Source: Roseovarius atlanticus
GTDB lineage: Bacteria > Pseudomonadota > Alphaproteobacteria > Rhodobacterales > Rhodobacteraceae
Direction of reading: 5' to 3'
NCBI RefSeq assembly: GCF_001441615.1
Contig: NZ_LAXJ01000019.1
Location: 62,001 to 126,000, forward strand
Length of the DNA stretch: 64,000 nt
Shown here: positions 53,790 through 63,151 of the stretch, piece after piece
Layout: each line of letters starts with the position of its first letter
How positions within the stretch are numbered: the stretch's first letter is position 1
Position numbers and translations under genes: made by a program
Notes under the pieces: model-generated
What the model saw: only the letters and a program-made list of their open reading frames with translations
The model's database searches: none
What the model was told of the DNA's origin: nothing

Positions 53790-54185
53790 TTATTCCCACC
53801 AGCGGTCGATGCTGGCGATGTCGTCGTCGGACCAGCCGAAATGGTGGGCGAATTCGTGCACCGTCACATGCGCTACGAGATCGGCGAGTTCCACGTCGCC
53901 ACGGTCGCGCCATTCGGCCAGGATGGGTTCGCGGAAGAGCCAGACGATATCGGGGCCCGTGGGCTGGTCGAAGACCGACTTTTCCGTCATCGGGATGCCG
54001 TCGTAAAGCCCCGTCAGCTCGGCCGGGTCGGTCATGCCGAAACTGTCCAGCATCTCCTGATCCGGCCAGTCGGCGACATGGATCGCCACGGCTCGCGCGG
54101 CCTCGGCAAAGGCCTGAGGAAAGCCCGCCACGGTGCGGCGGGCCACGTTTTCCATCCAGTCCAGAGAAGTGTCGGGCGCGGGCAT
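53790..54185 (-). CDS. zincin-like metallopeptidase family protein
   Basis: A 131-residue cytoplasmic protein of the small zinicin-like (DUF1025/COG3824) family. The zinc motif is HEFAHHFGWSDDDI near the C-terminus (HExxH with a downstream acidic residue), preceded by DIVWLFREPILAEW. The family is widespread but peptidase activity has not been shown, to my knowledge. It ends DRWWE. It precedes a Tat-exported metallo-beta-lactamase-fold gene on the same strand by 39 bases and may be co-transcribed with it. Confidence 0.82.
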   Translation of the reverse strand: MPAPDTSLDWMENVARRTVAGFPQAFAEAARAVAIHVADWPDQEMLDSFGMTDPAELTGLYDGIPMTEKSVFDQPTGPDIVWLFREPILAEWRDRGDVELADLVAHVTVHEFAHHFGWSDDDIASIDRWWE

Positions 54186-54224
54186 GAACGTGATCTAGGC
54201 CGCGCGCCCGGAAGGCGCAAGCGG

Positions 54225-55139
54225 TCAGAGGCGCAGCTGGTAGGAACTGGGCACGTAGGCGTAGCCGCTGTCCGATTTTTCGACGAAGCCGGTGGCGGGC
54301 CAGGGCATGTGGTAACCGACGAAGGGCATCTTCTCGGCGGCCAGCATGTCGAGGAGCGTCTTGCGGGTCTGGGCGGCCGCCGCCTTGTCCATGTCGAACT
54401 TCACCTCCCAGTCGGGATGGGCCAGCGACCAGACGTAGTGGTTGGCGAAATCGGCGGCGATCATCAGGCTTTCGCCTTCGCTTTCGATGATGTGGACCAT
54501 GTGGCCAGGCGTGTGGCCGAACGCGGCCATCGCCGTGTGGCCGGAAAAGCCCGCATCGCCGTCGCCGATCATGGTGAATTGCTCGGCCAGGGGGCGGACT
54601 TTCGCTTCGAAATTGTCGTCGCCGGCGGCGGACCAGTGATCGAACTCGGCCGATCCGGTGACGTAACCCGCGTTGGCGAAGGTGGGCGCGTCGCCGTTCA
54701 TCAGCCCGCCGATATGGTCGCCGTGCATGTGGGTGATGACGACCGTGTCGATCATGTCGGCGGAATAGCCCGCGGCCTCGAGCGCCGCAGTGGTGCCTTC
54801 AGCGTTCAGGCCGGTGTCGAACAGCACCAGCTCGGACCCGGTGTTCACCACGGTGGGGGTGAAGAAGAACTGCGCCTGATCGGTCGGGATCATCGCGGCC
54901 TCGGAGACGGCGGTGAATTCTTCGTGGTCGACATTCAGGCCGAAGATGCTGTGCGGATCGGGGCGCGTGGCCTCGCCCGCCAGCAGGGTTGTCACCTCGA
55001 ACGCGCCCAGTTTGAACCGACGGAAGGGCGGCGTGGCGGCGCCCAGCATCGGCGCGGTGGCCCAGGCGGGCAAGGCGGGAGCGGCGGAGAGGGCGGTGGC
55101 CGAGGCGAGGAAGTTGCGGCGGGAAAGGCGGGTGGACAT
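54225..55139 (-). CDS. Tat-exported metallo-beta-lactamase-fold hydrolase
   Basis: A 304-residue MBL-fold enzyme with a Tat signal (MSTRLSRRNFLASATALSAA). The dinuclear metal motif THMHGDHIGGLMNGD, the second histidine in FGHTPGHMVHIIE, the aspartate in IAADFANHY and the final GYHMPWPATGFVEK complete the ligand set. The fold hydrolyses diverse substrates such as lactones and thioesters; the periplasmic quorum-quenching-type subgroup looks similar, but substrate is not assignable. It is divergent from gltX. Confidence 0.9.
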   Translation of the reverse strand: MSTRLSRRNFLASATALSAAPALPAWATAPMLGAATPPFRRFKLGAFEVTTLLAGEATRPDPHSIFGLNVDHEEFTAVSEAAMIPTDQAQFFFTPTVVNTGSELVLFDTGLNAEGTTAALEAAGYSADMIDTVVITHMHGDHIGGLMNGDAPTFANAGYVTGSAEFDHWSAAGDDNFEAKVRPLAEQFTMIGDGDAGFSGHTAMAAFGHTPGHMVHIIESEGESLMIAADFANHYVWSLAHPDWEVKFDMDKAAAAQTRKTLLDMLAAEKMPFVGYHMPWPATGFVEKSDSGYAYVPSSYQLRL

Positions 55140-55317
55140 GTCAGACCTCCTGTTGTTGTCGAGCGGAAGGATAGGGCGGTACGGGCGAAAGTCGCCCGCG
55201 ATGTGCGGCTGTCACGCGAATTTGAGGGTGGACGCCCGTCATGTCGGGCCGGGACACCTGTGATACTGGACAAGCGACCCCCCTTGTGACATTTGGCGCG
55301 GCAACAGGAGACACCCC

Positions 55318-56643
55318 ATGACAACCACCCGTTTCGCGCCCTCCCCCACCGGGTACATCCATATCGGCAACCTGCGCACCGCGCTGATGAACTTCCTCAT
55401 TGCCCGCAAGGCCGGGGGGACGTTCATCCTGCGCATCGACGACACCGATCCCGAGCGGTCGAAGCAGGAATACGTGGATGCGATCAAGGAAGACCTTGAA
55501 TGGCTGGGCCTGACATGGGACCGGGTGGAGCGGCAATCCGAGCGGCTGGACCGCTATGCGCAAGCCGCCTACACGCTGCGCGATATGGGGCGGTTTTACG
55601 AGGCGTTCGAGACTCCGACCGAGCTGGACCTGAAGCGCAAGAAACAGCTGAACATGGGCAAGCCGCCGGTGTACGACCGGGCCGCGCTGGGCCTGAGCGA
55701 CGAACAGAAGGACGCGCTGCGCGCCGAGCGCGGGAATGGCGTCTGGCGGTTCAAGCTGGATCACGAGCGGATCGAATGGGAGGACGGCATCCTGGGGGAT
55801 ATCTCCATCGACGCGGCCAGTGTCAGCGACCCGGTTCTGATCCGGGGCGACGGGCAGGTGCTCTATACGCTGGCCTCGGTCGTGGACGACACGGAAATGG
55901 GCGTGACCCACGTGGTGCGCGGGTCGGATCACGTGACCAATACCGCGACGCAGATCCAGATCATCGAGGCGCTGGGCGGCACCGTGCCAAGCTTTGCGCA
56001 CCATTCGTTGCTGACCGGGCCGCAGGGGGAATCGCTGTCGAAACGGCTGGGGACGCTCAGCTTGCGCGATCTGCGGGCGCAGGGCGTGGAGCCGATGGCG
56101 CTGTTGTCGCTGATGGCGCGGCTGGGCTCGGCCGACCCGGTGGAGCTGCGGTCCGAGATGGCGGAGCTGATCGAGGGGTTCGATATCGCGCGCTTCGGCT
56201 CGGCGCCGACGAAGTTCGATGCGGAGGACCTTTTCCCGCTGACGGCGCGGGTGCTGCAGGGGCGCGATTTCGCCGATGTGAAGGCGCATATCGTGGGCCT
56301 TGGCGTGCCCGAGGACCAGGCCGAACGGTTCTGGAGCGTGACGCGCGAGAACATCACCACGCTGCACGACCTGGAAGGCTGGTGGGTTATGTTCCGCGAC
56401 GGGGCGGAGCCCGTGATCGACGACGAGGACCGGGAATTCGTGGCCGAGGCGCTGGCGCTGATGCCCGAGGGACCGCATGACGGCGAGACCTGGGGGCAGT
56501 GGACGAACGCGGTGAAGGAACAGACCGGCCGCAAGGGCAAGGGCCTGTTCATGCCGCTGCGCAAGGCGCTGACCGGGCAGACCCACGGGCCGGACATGAG
56601 CCAGGTGCTGCCGCTGTTGCAGGTGATCAAGGCCAAGAACTGA
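55318..56643 (+). CDS. gltX: glutamyl-tRNA synthetase
   Basis: A 441-residue class I synthetase charging tRNA-Glu. The HIGH motif appears as RFAPSPTGYIHIGNLRTALM, ILRIDDTDPERS binds glutamate, and the KMSKS loop is the variant ESLSKRLGTLSLRDLRAQGV. No zinc-binding C-x-C group is present. The length and variant loop fit the second, shorter GltX paralogue common in alphaproteobacteria, which pairs with a longer copy elsewhere; a discriminating or nondiscriminating role cannot be read from sequence. Confidence 0.93.
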   Translation: MTTTRFAPSPTGYIHIGNLRTALMNFLIARKAGGTFILRIDDTDPERSKQEYVDAIKEDLEWLGLTWDRVERQSERLDRYAQAAYTLRDMGRFYEAFETPTELDLKRKKQLNMGKPPVYDRAALGLSDEQKDALRAERGNGVWRFKLDHERIEWEDGILGDISIDAASVSDPVLIRGDGQVLYTLASVVDDTEMGVTHVVRGSDHVTNTATQIQIIEALGGTVPSFAHHSLLTGPQGESLSKRLGTLSLRDLRAQGVEPMALLSLMARLGSADPVELRSEMAELIEGFDIARFGSAPTKFDAEDLFPLTARVLQGRDFADVKAHIVGLGVPEDQAERFWSVTRENITTLHDLEGWWVMFRDGAEPVIDDEDREFVAEALALMPEGPHDGETWGQWTNAVKEQTGRKGKGLFMPLRKALTGQTHGPDMSQVLPLLQVIKAKN

Positions 56644-56723
56644 GCCGCGGGGCGGCGCCGGGAAGAGCCCTGGTGAAACATCGGTGTCGAGCACCTAGCC
56701 GGTTAGCAGCCGCGCAGCGGCCC

Positions 56724-56859
56724 GGCCATCGTCAGCCCCTCCCTCGGGCTGGCGATTTGGCTGGGGCTGGGCGCGCCGATCATTCCGAGGATGTATCTGG
56801 CGGGCATAAAGTGCTTCGGAATTGCCGCCGGATCGCCAGCCCAGGGGCTGACGATGGCC
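56724..56859 (+). repeat. large inverted repeat, 28 paired bases
   Basis: GGCCATCGTCAGCCCCT (56724-56740) pairs with AGGGGCTGACGATGGCC (56843-56859), and after a 5-base bulge GGGCTGGCGAT (56746-56756) pairs with ATCGCCAGCCC (56832-56842). The 75-base loop contains a further ATTCCGA/TCGGAAT pair (about 56783 and 56817). A cruciform, small RNA or mobile-element end are possible. Confidence 0.7.
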
Positions 56860-57159
56860 TCCGTCGCGAATGGCGGCAAAGCCCGCGTAGCAGACGCGGG
56901 TAGCGGCGCAGCGGACGGCCGTGGCTCCCGTTTCGCGGCGTACCTGTCATCAAAGCCATCACGCACGCTGCGAGTGACCCAAATCAGACAGGCCTCCGGG
57001 CAAAAAAGCGGCACCTTGGCGGCTGATCGGTGCTTCTTTGCCGATGGCCTGCGTTTTTGGGCAACACACCGGATTGGCTCTGTGAGAGCGGGCTTGTCGC
57101 CGGACCCGATTCCACATCATGAGAGGGCTCTGCCGCCACCGCTTGCCTGGGATCGAGAC

Positions 57160-57249
57160 ATGTCTAGCGCCATCGTACTGATCGGACTTCTGATCGTTGC
57201 CGTTTTGTTGTTCGTCCTGCTGGCGACGTCGGCGCGGGATCGCGTCTGA
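57160..57249 (+). CDS. possible 29-residue single-helix membrane protein
   Basis: MSSAIVLIGLLIVAVLLFVL then LATSARDRV: one hydrophobic helix and a short basic tail. The sequence before the ATG (GGGATCGAGAC) is a weak ribosome site. It lies convergent to the gamma-glutamylcyclotransferase gene. Its clean helix argues for a gene, its size and context against. Confidence 0.4.
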   Translation: MSSAIVLIGLLIVAVLLFVLLATSARDRV

Positions 57250-57334
57250 CGGCGCGCCGGGTGCATAGGCGGCGTACCCTTGGCGGGTTCGCCGCGCCCG
57301 GTGCGGCAATGCCGGCGCTCGCGCGCGGTGCGGA

Positions 57335-57925
57335 TCAGTCCTTGAGAGGGTTGAAGCTCGAGACCGGCTGCACCTTGGCGCCGACCCGGTCGAGCATGTC
57401 GTTTACCAGCGCGGTTTCCTTGCGCTGAAGCTTCTGGTGGCGCGGGTAGAGCGGGCGCCGGCGGTCGTCGAGGATGGGGGCGTCCCAGCCGTCGGTCGTG
57501 TCGAAGAAACGCTGCACGCCGTCTTCGCCGAAGACATGCAGGTAGCCCTGGACCACCACGTCGATATAGCTGAGCAGTACCGGGCTGACTGCGTCGGGAT
57601 TGTGGTGATGGCCGTCCCGAATGGCGAAGACCACCAGATCGGCGTCTTCGGGCAGGTGCGTGCGGACCTGGTGGCGGGCGGGCACCCGCATGTAGGCACG
57701 TTCGCGCGCGTCGAGCGCGGCCCAGTCGGCGCCGGGCACGCCGGCGACGAGGCCGTCGATCTGGGCAGTGGTGTCGGGCACGGCCGTGAGATACGCCACC
57801 TCGCGCAGGGTCGTCTTGCGCCAGGCGCGCCGCCAGCCTGAAAGCTGGGCGGGGTGGGCATCTTCGTAAGCGTGGGTGCGGCGGTTCACCAGGCTGCCAT
57901 AGCCGAAGAAGAATCCGGGTTGCAC
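57335..57925 (-). CDS. gamma-glutamylcyclotransferase-like protein
   Basis: A 196-residue protein of the GGCT-like fold. The N-terminal FFFGYGSLVNRRTHAYEDAH is the substrate-cradle signature, and HVFGEDGVQRFFDTTDGWDA and QKLQRKETALVNDMLDRV follow. Members convert gamma-glutamyl amides to 5-oxoproline or simply retain the fold. The catalytic glutamate could not be assigned with confidence. It is divergent from the glycine cleavage operon, with the riboswitch between them. Confidence 0.82.
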   Translation of the reverse strand: MQPGFFFGYGSLVNRRTHAYEDAHPAQLSGWRRAWRKTTLREVAYLTAVPDTTAQIDGLVAGVPGADWAALDARERAYMRVPARHQVRTHLPEDADLVVFAIRDGHHHNPDAVSPVLLSYIDVVVQGYLHVFGEDGVQRFFDTTDGWDAPILDDRRRPLYPRHQKLQRKETALVNDMLDRVGAKVQPVSSFNPLKD

Positions 57926-58061
57926 GTGGGTGTCTGCCTTTCTCGTTTGTCATTTATGTCAACAGGCGTGGGGGCGAAGGTCAAGGCGTGCCGCCAAACT
58001 GTGATCTTGTTCTGTCATTCTGCTTGCAGAGGTCCGGGGCGGTCAGTACGCTACTAAAGTA

Positions 58062-58134
58062 TCGGAACGGGAGAACCGGCGTTGCCGGTGCCGAAGGAGC
58101 AACCGCCCCGGAAACTCTCAGGCGCAAGGACCGA
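58062..58134 (+). promoter_or_regulatory. glycine riboswitch, aptamer 1
   Basis: The conserved core is visible: CGGGAGAACCGG, then GCCGAAGGAGCAA, CCCCGGAAACTCTCAGGC and AAGGACCG. It is the first of two tandem aptamers, 170-240 bases before gcvT. Glycine binding is expected to switch on expression of the cleavage system. Confidence 0.9.
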
Positions 58135-58136
58135 CC

Positions 58137-58215
58137 GATGGACGACTCTGGAGAGATCGCGGGCAAACCCCGCGGCGCCGAAGGGATAGCGATCTCAGGC
58201 GGAAGGACAGAGGGG
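58137..58215 (+). promoter_or_regulatory. glycine riboswitch, aptamer 2
   Basis: Second aptamer of the tandem pair: CTCTGGAGAGATCGCGGGC, GCCGAAGGGATAGCGATCTC and AGGCGGAAGGACAGAGG. Short linker to aptamer 1. A downstream hairpin (GGCATC at 58215-58220 with GATGCC at 58248-58253, and an inner GCGC pair) is a candidate expression platform before the gcvT ribosome site. Confidence 0.9.
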
Positions 58216-58300
58216 GCATCGGGCGCGTGATGAAGGTGCGCGAGACTGATGCCGGTTGCCCAGCCAGATGTGCCCGGTTCGAGACGTGAAGGAGAGCGGA

Positions 58301-59425
58301 TTGAGTGATCTGCGCGAGACGCCGCTGACAGGCCTGCACAAGGCGCTGGGCGCGAAGATGACCGGCTTTGCCGGCTATGAGATGCCGCTGCAATATGGCT
58401 TGGGCGTGATGGGCGAGCACCAGCATACGCGGGCTGCGGCGGGGCTTTTCGATGTGAGCCATATGGGGCAGGTCCTGATCCGCCATGAGGCGGGCTATGG
58501 CGGGGCGGCGCAGGCGATGGAGCGGCTGGTGCCGGTCAGCCTTCTGGGCCTGGGCGAGAAGCGGCAGCGATACGGGTTTTTCACCAATGAGGCGGGCGGT
58601 ATTCGCGACGACCTGATGCTGACCAACCGGGGCGATCACCTGTTGGTGGTGGTGAACGCGGCCTGCAAGGCCGACGATATTGCCTTGATGCGCGAGGGGC
58701 TGCCCGACTGCGAGGTGGTCGAGGTGACGGACCGCGCGCTGATCGCGTTGCAGGGGCCGAAGGCGGTCGATGCGTTGGCGCCCATCGCCGCGGGCTGCGA
58801 GATCATGAAATTCCTGGATACCGGCATTTTCACCTCGGATTATGGCGAGCTGTGGATCTCGCGCTCGGGCTACACCGGCGAGGACGGCTACGAGATTTCC
58901 GTGCCCGAGGCGCAGGCCGAACCCTTGGCGCGGGCGCTTTTGCTGCACGAGGCGGTGGAGCCTGTGGGCCTGGGCGCGCGCGACAGTTTGCGGCTGGAGG
59001 CGGGTCTGTGCCTTTACGGGCAGGATATCGACGACGGGACCACGCCGGTCGAGGCGGGGCTGAGCTGGGCCATCCAGAAAGCGCGCCGCCGGGGCGGGGA
59101 GCGCGAAGGCGGGTTCCCGGGTGCGGAGGTGATCCTGGACCAGTTGGAGAACGGCGTGGCGCGGTGCCGCGTGGGGCTGCGCCCCGAGGGGCGCGCACCG
59201 ATGCGCGCCGGGACGCAGATTTTCGGCGGCGAGACGGGCGGAGAGGCGGTGGGGCACGTGACCTCGGGCGCCTATGGGCCGTCGATCGAGGCGCCGATGT
59301 CGATGGGCTATGTCGCCGCCAGCCATGCCTCGGCCGGCACGACGCTGTATGGCGAGGTGCGCGGTAAACGCCAGCCCGTCAGGGTGGCGGAGATGCCGTT
59401 CACCCCTGCGAATTTCAAACGCTGA
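58301..59425 (+). CDS. gcvT: glycine cleavage system T protein (aminomethyltransferase)
   Basis: A 374-residue enzyme transferring the methylene group from lipoyl-H-protein to tetrahydrofolate and releasing ammonia. [28 protein letters not shown] and [20 protein letters not shown] are the classic family blocks, with a folate-pocket aspartate in the last. AAGGAGAG four bases before TTG at 58301 fixes the start, giving [20 protein letters not shown]; the longer frame from 58256 lacks a ribosome site. First gene of gcvT-gcvH-gcvP. Confidence 0.95.
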   Translation: MSDLRETPLTGLHKALGAKMTGFAGYEMPLQYGLGVMGEHQHTRAAAGLFDVSHMGQVLIRHEAGYGGAAQAMERLVPVSLLGLGEKRQRYGFFTNEAGGIRDDLMLTNRGDHLLVVVNAACKADDIALMREGLPDCEVVEVTDRALIALQGPKAVDALAPIAAGCEIMKFLDTGIFTSDYGELWISRSGYTGEDGYEISVPEAQAEPLARALLLHEAVEPVGLGARDSLRLEAGLCLYGQDIDDGTTPVEAGLSWAIQKARRRGGEREGGFPGAEVILDQLENGVARCRVGLRPEGRAPMRAGTQIFGGETGGEAVGHVTSGAYGPSIEAPMSMGYVAASHASAGTTLYGEVRGKRQPVRVAEMPFTPANFKR

Positions 59426-59441
59426 ACATCAGGAGACTTGC

Positions 59442-59801
59442 ATGAAATACACCGAAGAACACGAATGGCTGGACCAGGATGGCGATATCGTCACTGTCGG
59501 CATCACCAGCCACGCCGCCGAGCAGCTGGGCGATATCGTTTTCGTGGAACTGCCCGAGGTGGGTGCAGAGGTGACCAAGGACGACGAGATCGTGGTGATC
59601 GAGAGCGTCAAGGCGGCCTCGGACATCCTGGCGCCGCTGGACGGCGAGATCGTGGAAGTGAACGAGGTGCTGGCCGACACGCCCAGCAAGGTCAACGAGG
59701 ATCCCGAAGGCGACGGCTGGTTCTTCAAGATCAAGCCCTCGGACACCTCGCCGATGGACGATTACATGGATGAAGCCGCCTACAAGGCTTTCATCGACTG
59801 A
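59442..59801 (+). CDS. gcvH: glycine cleavage system H protein
   Basis: A 119-residue lipoyl carrier shuttling the aminomethyl group from P to T protein. The lipoylated lysine is K57 in [32 protein letters not shown] and [16 protein letters not shown] complete the family pattern. AGGAGACTTGC precedes the ATG. It follows gcvT by 16 bases. Confidence 0.96.
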   Translation: MKYTEEHEWLDQDGDIVTVGITSHAAEQLGDIVFVELPEVGAEVTKDDEIVVIESVKAASDILAPLDGEIVEVNEVLADTPSKVNEDPEGDGWFFKIKPSDTSPMDDYMDEAAYKAFID

Positions 59802-59807
59802 TCCGTG

Positions 59808-59874
59808 CCGCCGGGCGCAAAATTTTGGGAAAATTTTGGCAAAAATCTTTGGAAGATTTTTGTGCCTCCGGCGG
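59808..59874 (+). repeat. nested hairpin between gcvH and gcvP
   Basis: The inner stem pairs CAAAAATCTT (59840-59849) with AAGATTTTTG (59853-59862), loop TGG. An outer pair CCGCCGG (59808-59814) with CCGGCGG (59868-59874) closes it. The A+T-rich inner part contrasts with the surrounding G+C. The end GCCTCCGGCGGGGATATTA resembles a common roseobacter 3'-end element, from memory. It may moderate gcvP expression or stabilise the upstream mRNA. Confidence 0.6.
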
Positions 59875-59955
59875 GGATATTATTGGCCAGAGGAATGAGG
59901 GGCGGCGCGCGTCGCCCCGATGAAGTCTCTTGTCTGACACCAAGGAGCGATTGTC

Positions 59956-62808
59956 ATGCCGTTCGAGCCCACAGACTACCTGCCCTACGATTTCGCCAAC
60001 CGCCGCCATATCGGGCCCTCGCCCGAGGAGATGGCCGAGATGTATGCCGTGCTGGGGGTCAAGGACCTGGACCATCTGATCGACGAGACGGTGCCGAAGT
60101 CGATCCGCCAGGCCGAGACACTGGATTTCGGCAAGCCCAAGTCCGAGCGCGAGCTGATGCACGAGATGCGCATGGTGGCGGGCCGGAACAAGGTGTTGGT
60201 GAGCCTGATCGGGCAGGGCTATCACGGCACGGTCACGCCGCCCGCGATCCAGCGAAATATCTTCGAGAATCCGGCGTGGTACACCGCCTATACGCCCTAT
60301 CAGCCCGAGATCAGCCAGGGGCGGCTGGAGGCGCTGTTGAATTTCCAGACGATGATCTGTGATCTGACGGGGTTGGAGGTGGCCAATGCGTCGCTTCTGG
60401 ACGAGGCGACGGCCTGTGCCGAGGCGATGACCATGGCGCAAAGGGTGGCGAAGTCGAAGGCCAAGGCGTTTTTCGTCGATCGCGACTGCCATCCGCAGAA
60501 TATCGCCGTGGTGCAGACCCGCGCCAAACCGCTGGGGATCGAGGTGATCGTGGGCGACCCGGAGAAGATGGAGGCGGACAAGGTGTTCGGGGCGCTGTTC
60601 CAGTATCCCGGCACTTATGGCCATGTGCGGGATTTCACGCCGCAGATGGAGGCGTTGCATGGTGCGGACGCGGTCGGGATCGTGTCGGCCGATCCTTTGG
60701 CGCTGACCCTTTTGAAGGAGCCGGCGGCGATGGGGGCGGATATCGCCGTGGGCTCGGTTCAGCGGTTCGGCGTGCCGATGGGCTATGGCGGGCCGCACGC
60801 GGCTTACATGGCGTGCCGCGATGCCTACAAGCGCGCGATGCCGGGGCGGATCGTGGGGGTGTCGGTGGATGCCCATGGAAACCGGGCCTACCGGCTGTCG
60901 TTGCAGACCCGCGAGCAGCATATCCGGCGCGAGAAGGCCACGTCGAATGTCTGTACCGCCCAGGCGCTGTTGGCCGTCATGGCGTCGATGTATGCCGTGT
61001 TTCATGGCCCCAAGGGCCTTCAGGCCATAGCACAACGCATCCACCGCAAGACCGTGCGACTGGCCAAGGGGCTGGAGACGGCGGGGTTCAAGGTGGACCC
61101 CAAGGCCTATTTCGACACGATCACGGTGGATGTGGGCCCGTTGCAGGCGGCGGTGATGAAATCGGCGGTCGACGAGGGGATCAACCTGCGCCGGGTGGGC
61201 GAGAGCCGTGTGGGCATCACGTTGGACGAGGCGACGCGGCCCAAGAACATCGAGGCGGTCTGGCGGGCCTTCGGGATCGAGAAGACGGACGAGGATTTCA
61301 CGCCCGAGTACCGCGTGCCCGACGAGATGCACCGACGGAGCGGCTATCTGGAGCATCCGATATTCCACATGAACCGGGCCGAGACCGAGATGATGCGCTA
61401 TATGCGGCGGCTGGCGGACCGGGACCTGGCGCTGGACCGGGCGATGATTCCGCTGGGGTCGTGCACCATGAAGCTGAACGCGGCGGCCGAGATGATGCCC
61501 GTGAGCTGGCGCGAGTTCGCGCGGCTGCACCCATTCTGCCCCAAGGACCAAGCCGAAGGCTACCGCGTGATGATCGACGACCTGAGTGCCAGGCTGTGCG
61601 AAATCACCGGCTATGACGCCATGTCGATGCAGCCCAATTCGGGCGCGCAAGGGGAATATGCGGGGCTGTTGACCATCGCGGCTTATCACGCGGCCAATGG
61701 CGAGGGGCACCGCAATGTCTGCCTGATTCCCACGAGTGCGCATGGCACCAACCCCGCGAGCGCGCAGATGGTGGGCTGGAAGGTGGTGCCGGTGAAATCC
61801 GACAGCAACGGCGATATCGACCTTGACGATTTCCGCGCCAAGGCGGAGGCCAATGCGGACAATCTGGCGGGCTGCATGATCACCTATCCCAGCACGCATG
61901 GCGTGTTCGAGGAGACCGTGCTGGAGGTCTGCAAGATCACGCACGCGCATGGGGGGCAGGTCTATATCGACGGGGCGAACCTGAATGCCATGGTGGGGCT
62001 GTCGCGGCCCGGCGACCTGGGCGGGGACGTGAGCCACCTGAACCTGCACAAGACCTTCTGCATCCCGCATGGCGGGGGCGGGCCGGGCATGGGGCCGATT
62101 GGCGTGAAGGCGCATCTGGCGCCGCACCTGCCGGGTGATCCGAGAGGTGAGAGCGACGGGCCGGGGCCGGTGTCGGCGGCGCCGTTCGGCTCGGCCTCGA
62201 TCCTGCCGATCAGCTGGGCCTATACTTTGCTGATGGGCGGCGAGGGGCTGACGCAGGCGACCCGGGTGGCGATTTTGAATGCCAACTACGTCGCGAAGCG
62301 GCTGGAGGGGGCGTATGACGTCCTGTACCGCGGGCGCAACGACCGGGTGGCGCATGAGTGCATCTTGGACACGCGGCCTTTCGCGGACAGTGCGGGCGTG
62401 ACGGTGGACGACATCGCCAAGCGGCTGATGGATTGCGGGTTTCACGCGCCGACCATGAGCTGGCCGGTGGCGGGCACGCTGATGATCGAGCCGACGGAGA
62501 GCGAGACCAAGGCGGAGCTGGACCGGTTCTGCGACGCGATGCTGGCGATCCGCGAGGAGATCCGCGCCATCGAGGACGGCGAGATGGACCGCGAGAACAA
62601 CCCGCTGAAGCACGCGCCGCACACGATGGAGGATCTGGTGCGCGACTGGGACCGACCCTATAGCCGCGAACAGGCCTGTTTCCCGCCGGGTGCCTTCCGG
62701 GTCGACAAGTACTGGCCGCCGGTCAATCGGGTGGACAACGTATTCGGCGACCGGAACCTGGTGTGCACCTGCCCGCCGATGGAGGCCTATGCCGAGGCGG
62801 CGGAGTGA
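59956..62808 (+). CDS. gcvP: glycine cleavage system P protein (glycine decarboxylase)
   Basis: A 950-residue homodimeric-type P protein decarboxylating glycine with PLP. The N-terminal half has [20 protein letters not shown] and [20 protein letters not shown]. The C-terminal half carries the PLP lysine at about K699 in [20 protein letters not shown], next to [12 protein letters not shown]. It is a single-chain form, with no P1/P2 split. It follows gcvH by about 150 bases that hold a nested hairpin. A long open frame antisense to it has no features of a gene. Confidence 0.96.
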   Translation: MPFEPTDYLPYDFANRRHIGPSPEEMAEMYAVLGVKDLDHLIDETVPKSIRQAETLDFGKPKSERELMHEMRMVAGRNKVLVSLIGQGYHGTVTPPAIQRNIFENPAWYTAYTPYQPEISQGRLEALLNFQTMICDLTGLEVANASLLDEATACAEAMTMAQRVAKSKAKAFFVDRDCHPQNIAVVQTRAKPLGIEVIVGDPEKMEADKVFGALFQYPGTYGHVRDFTPQMEALHGADAVGIVSADPLALTLLKEPAAMGADIAVGSVQRFGVPMGYGGPHAAYMACRDAYKRAMPGRIVGVSVDAHGNRAYRLSLQTREQHIRREKATSNVCTAQALLAVMASMYAVFHGPKGLQAIAQRIHRKTVRLAKGLETAGFKVDPKAYFDTITVDVGPLQAAVMKSAVDEGINLRRVGESRVGITLDEATRPKNIEAVWRAFGIEKTDEDFTPEYRVPDEMHRRSGYLEHPIFHMNRAETEMMRYMRRLADRDLALDRAMIPLGSCTMKLNAAAEMMPVSWREFARLHPFCPKDQAEGYRVMIDDLSARLCEITGYDAMSMQPNSGAQGEYAGLLTIAAYHAANGEGHRNVCLIPTSAHGTNPASAQMVGWKVVPVKSDSNGDIDLDDFRAKAEANADNLAGCMITYPSTHGVFEETVLEVCKITHAHGGQVYIDGANLNAMVGLSRPGDLGGDVSHLNLHKTFCIPHGGGGPGMGPIGVKAHLAPHLPGDPRGESDGPGPVSAAPFGSASILPISWAYTLLMGGEGLTQATRVAILNANYVAKRLEGAYDVLYRGRNDRVAHECILDTRPFADSAGVTVDDIAKRLMDCGFHAPTMSWPVAGTLMIEPTESETKAELDRFCDAMLAIREEIRAIEDGEMDRENNPLKHAPHTMEDLVRDWDRPYSREQACFPPGAFRVDKYWPPVNRVDNVFGDRNLVCTCPPMEAYAEAAE

Positions 62809-62818
62809 CCGGAATGAG

Positions 62819-62841
62819 GGCGGCCCCGTGTGAGGGCCGCC
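62819..62841 (+). terminator. hairpin after gcvP
   Basis: GGCGGCCC pairs with GGGCCGCC around CGTGTGA, 10 bases after the gcvP stop, followed by CCGGTTT. Probably the operon terminator, with a weak T tract. Confidence 0.65.
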
Positions 62842-63151
62842 CCGGTTTAGGTGCTGAAATAACTGCCTGAAATGAGCGGGTTCCGCCAGGGACAGCGGCG
62901 GAACCCTCGTTCGGAAGGAGGGAGAGCCCTTCGAACGATTGCCTATGGGTCGCGCCGGTGGGGCGACGGGTTCAAAGTATTTTTAAGGTGTGCAGACGGG
63001 GTGCAGGAGAGGTGTGGAGCTTGCGGGTTGCAAGCCGCGCCGTCACACGCGCTGCGTCTGACTGACGAGCGTGCTGCGTGGTGCAGGAGGTCCCGGATCA
63101 GGTCCGGGACGGGGAGGCCCAGGCGTGCAGGTCTGTAGCGAAGGCTGAACG
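62842..63151. other. convergent gap between gcvP and the inositol monophosphatase gene
   Basis: About 310 bases with no recognisable gene. It contains a REP-like element (63087-63112); otherwise I see only unstructured G+C-rich sequence. Confidence 0.55.
63087..63112 (+). repeat. REP-like element copy 4
   Basis: GTCCCGGA/TCCGGGAC arms (63090-63097 with 63103-63110) around TCAGG; identical in its core to the copy at 43800. Lies between convergent genes, like two other copies. Confidence 0.7.

Larger units (their letters stand above)
56644..57334. other. 690-base, nearly gene-free structured region
   Basis: This is the longest stretch without a confident gene. It contains a large inverted repeat (56724-56756 with 56832-56859), a CCCGCG/CGCGGG hairpin at about 56881-56899, and a possible 29-residue single-helix gene at 57160-57249. 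Frames on both strands exist (up to about 150 codons) but lack ribosome sites and family features. It may hold a decayed gene, a non-coding RNA or a repeat element. Confidence 0.6.

Noticed and set aside
56703..57014. A 103-codon minus-strand frame in the gltX-GGCT gap.
   Set aside because: It runs through the inverted repeat, lacks a ribosome site and shows no recognisable protein pattern.
59791..62622. A 943-codon open frame antisense to gcvP.
   Set aside because: It is an arginine/histidine/glutamine-rich mirror of a G+C-rich gene, with no ribosome site or domain, while gcvP on the other strand is certain.
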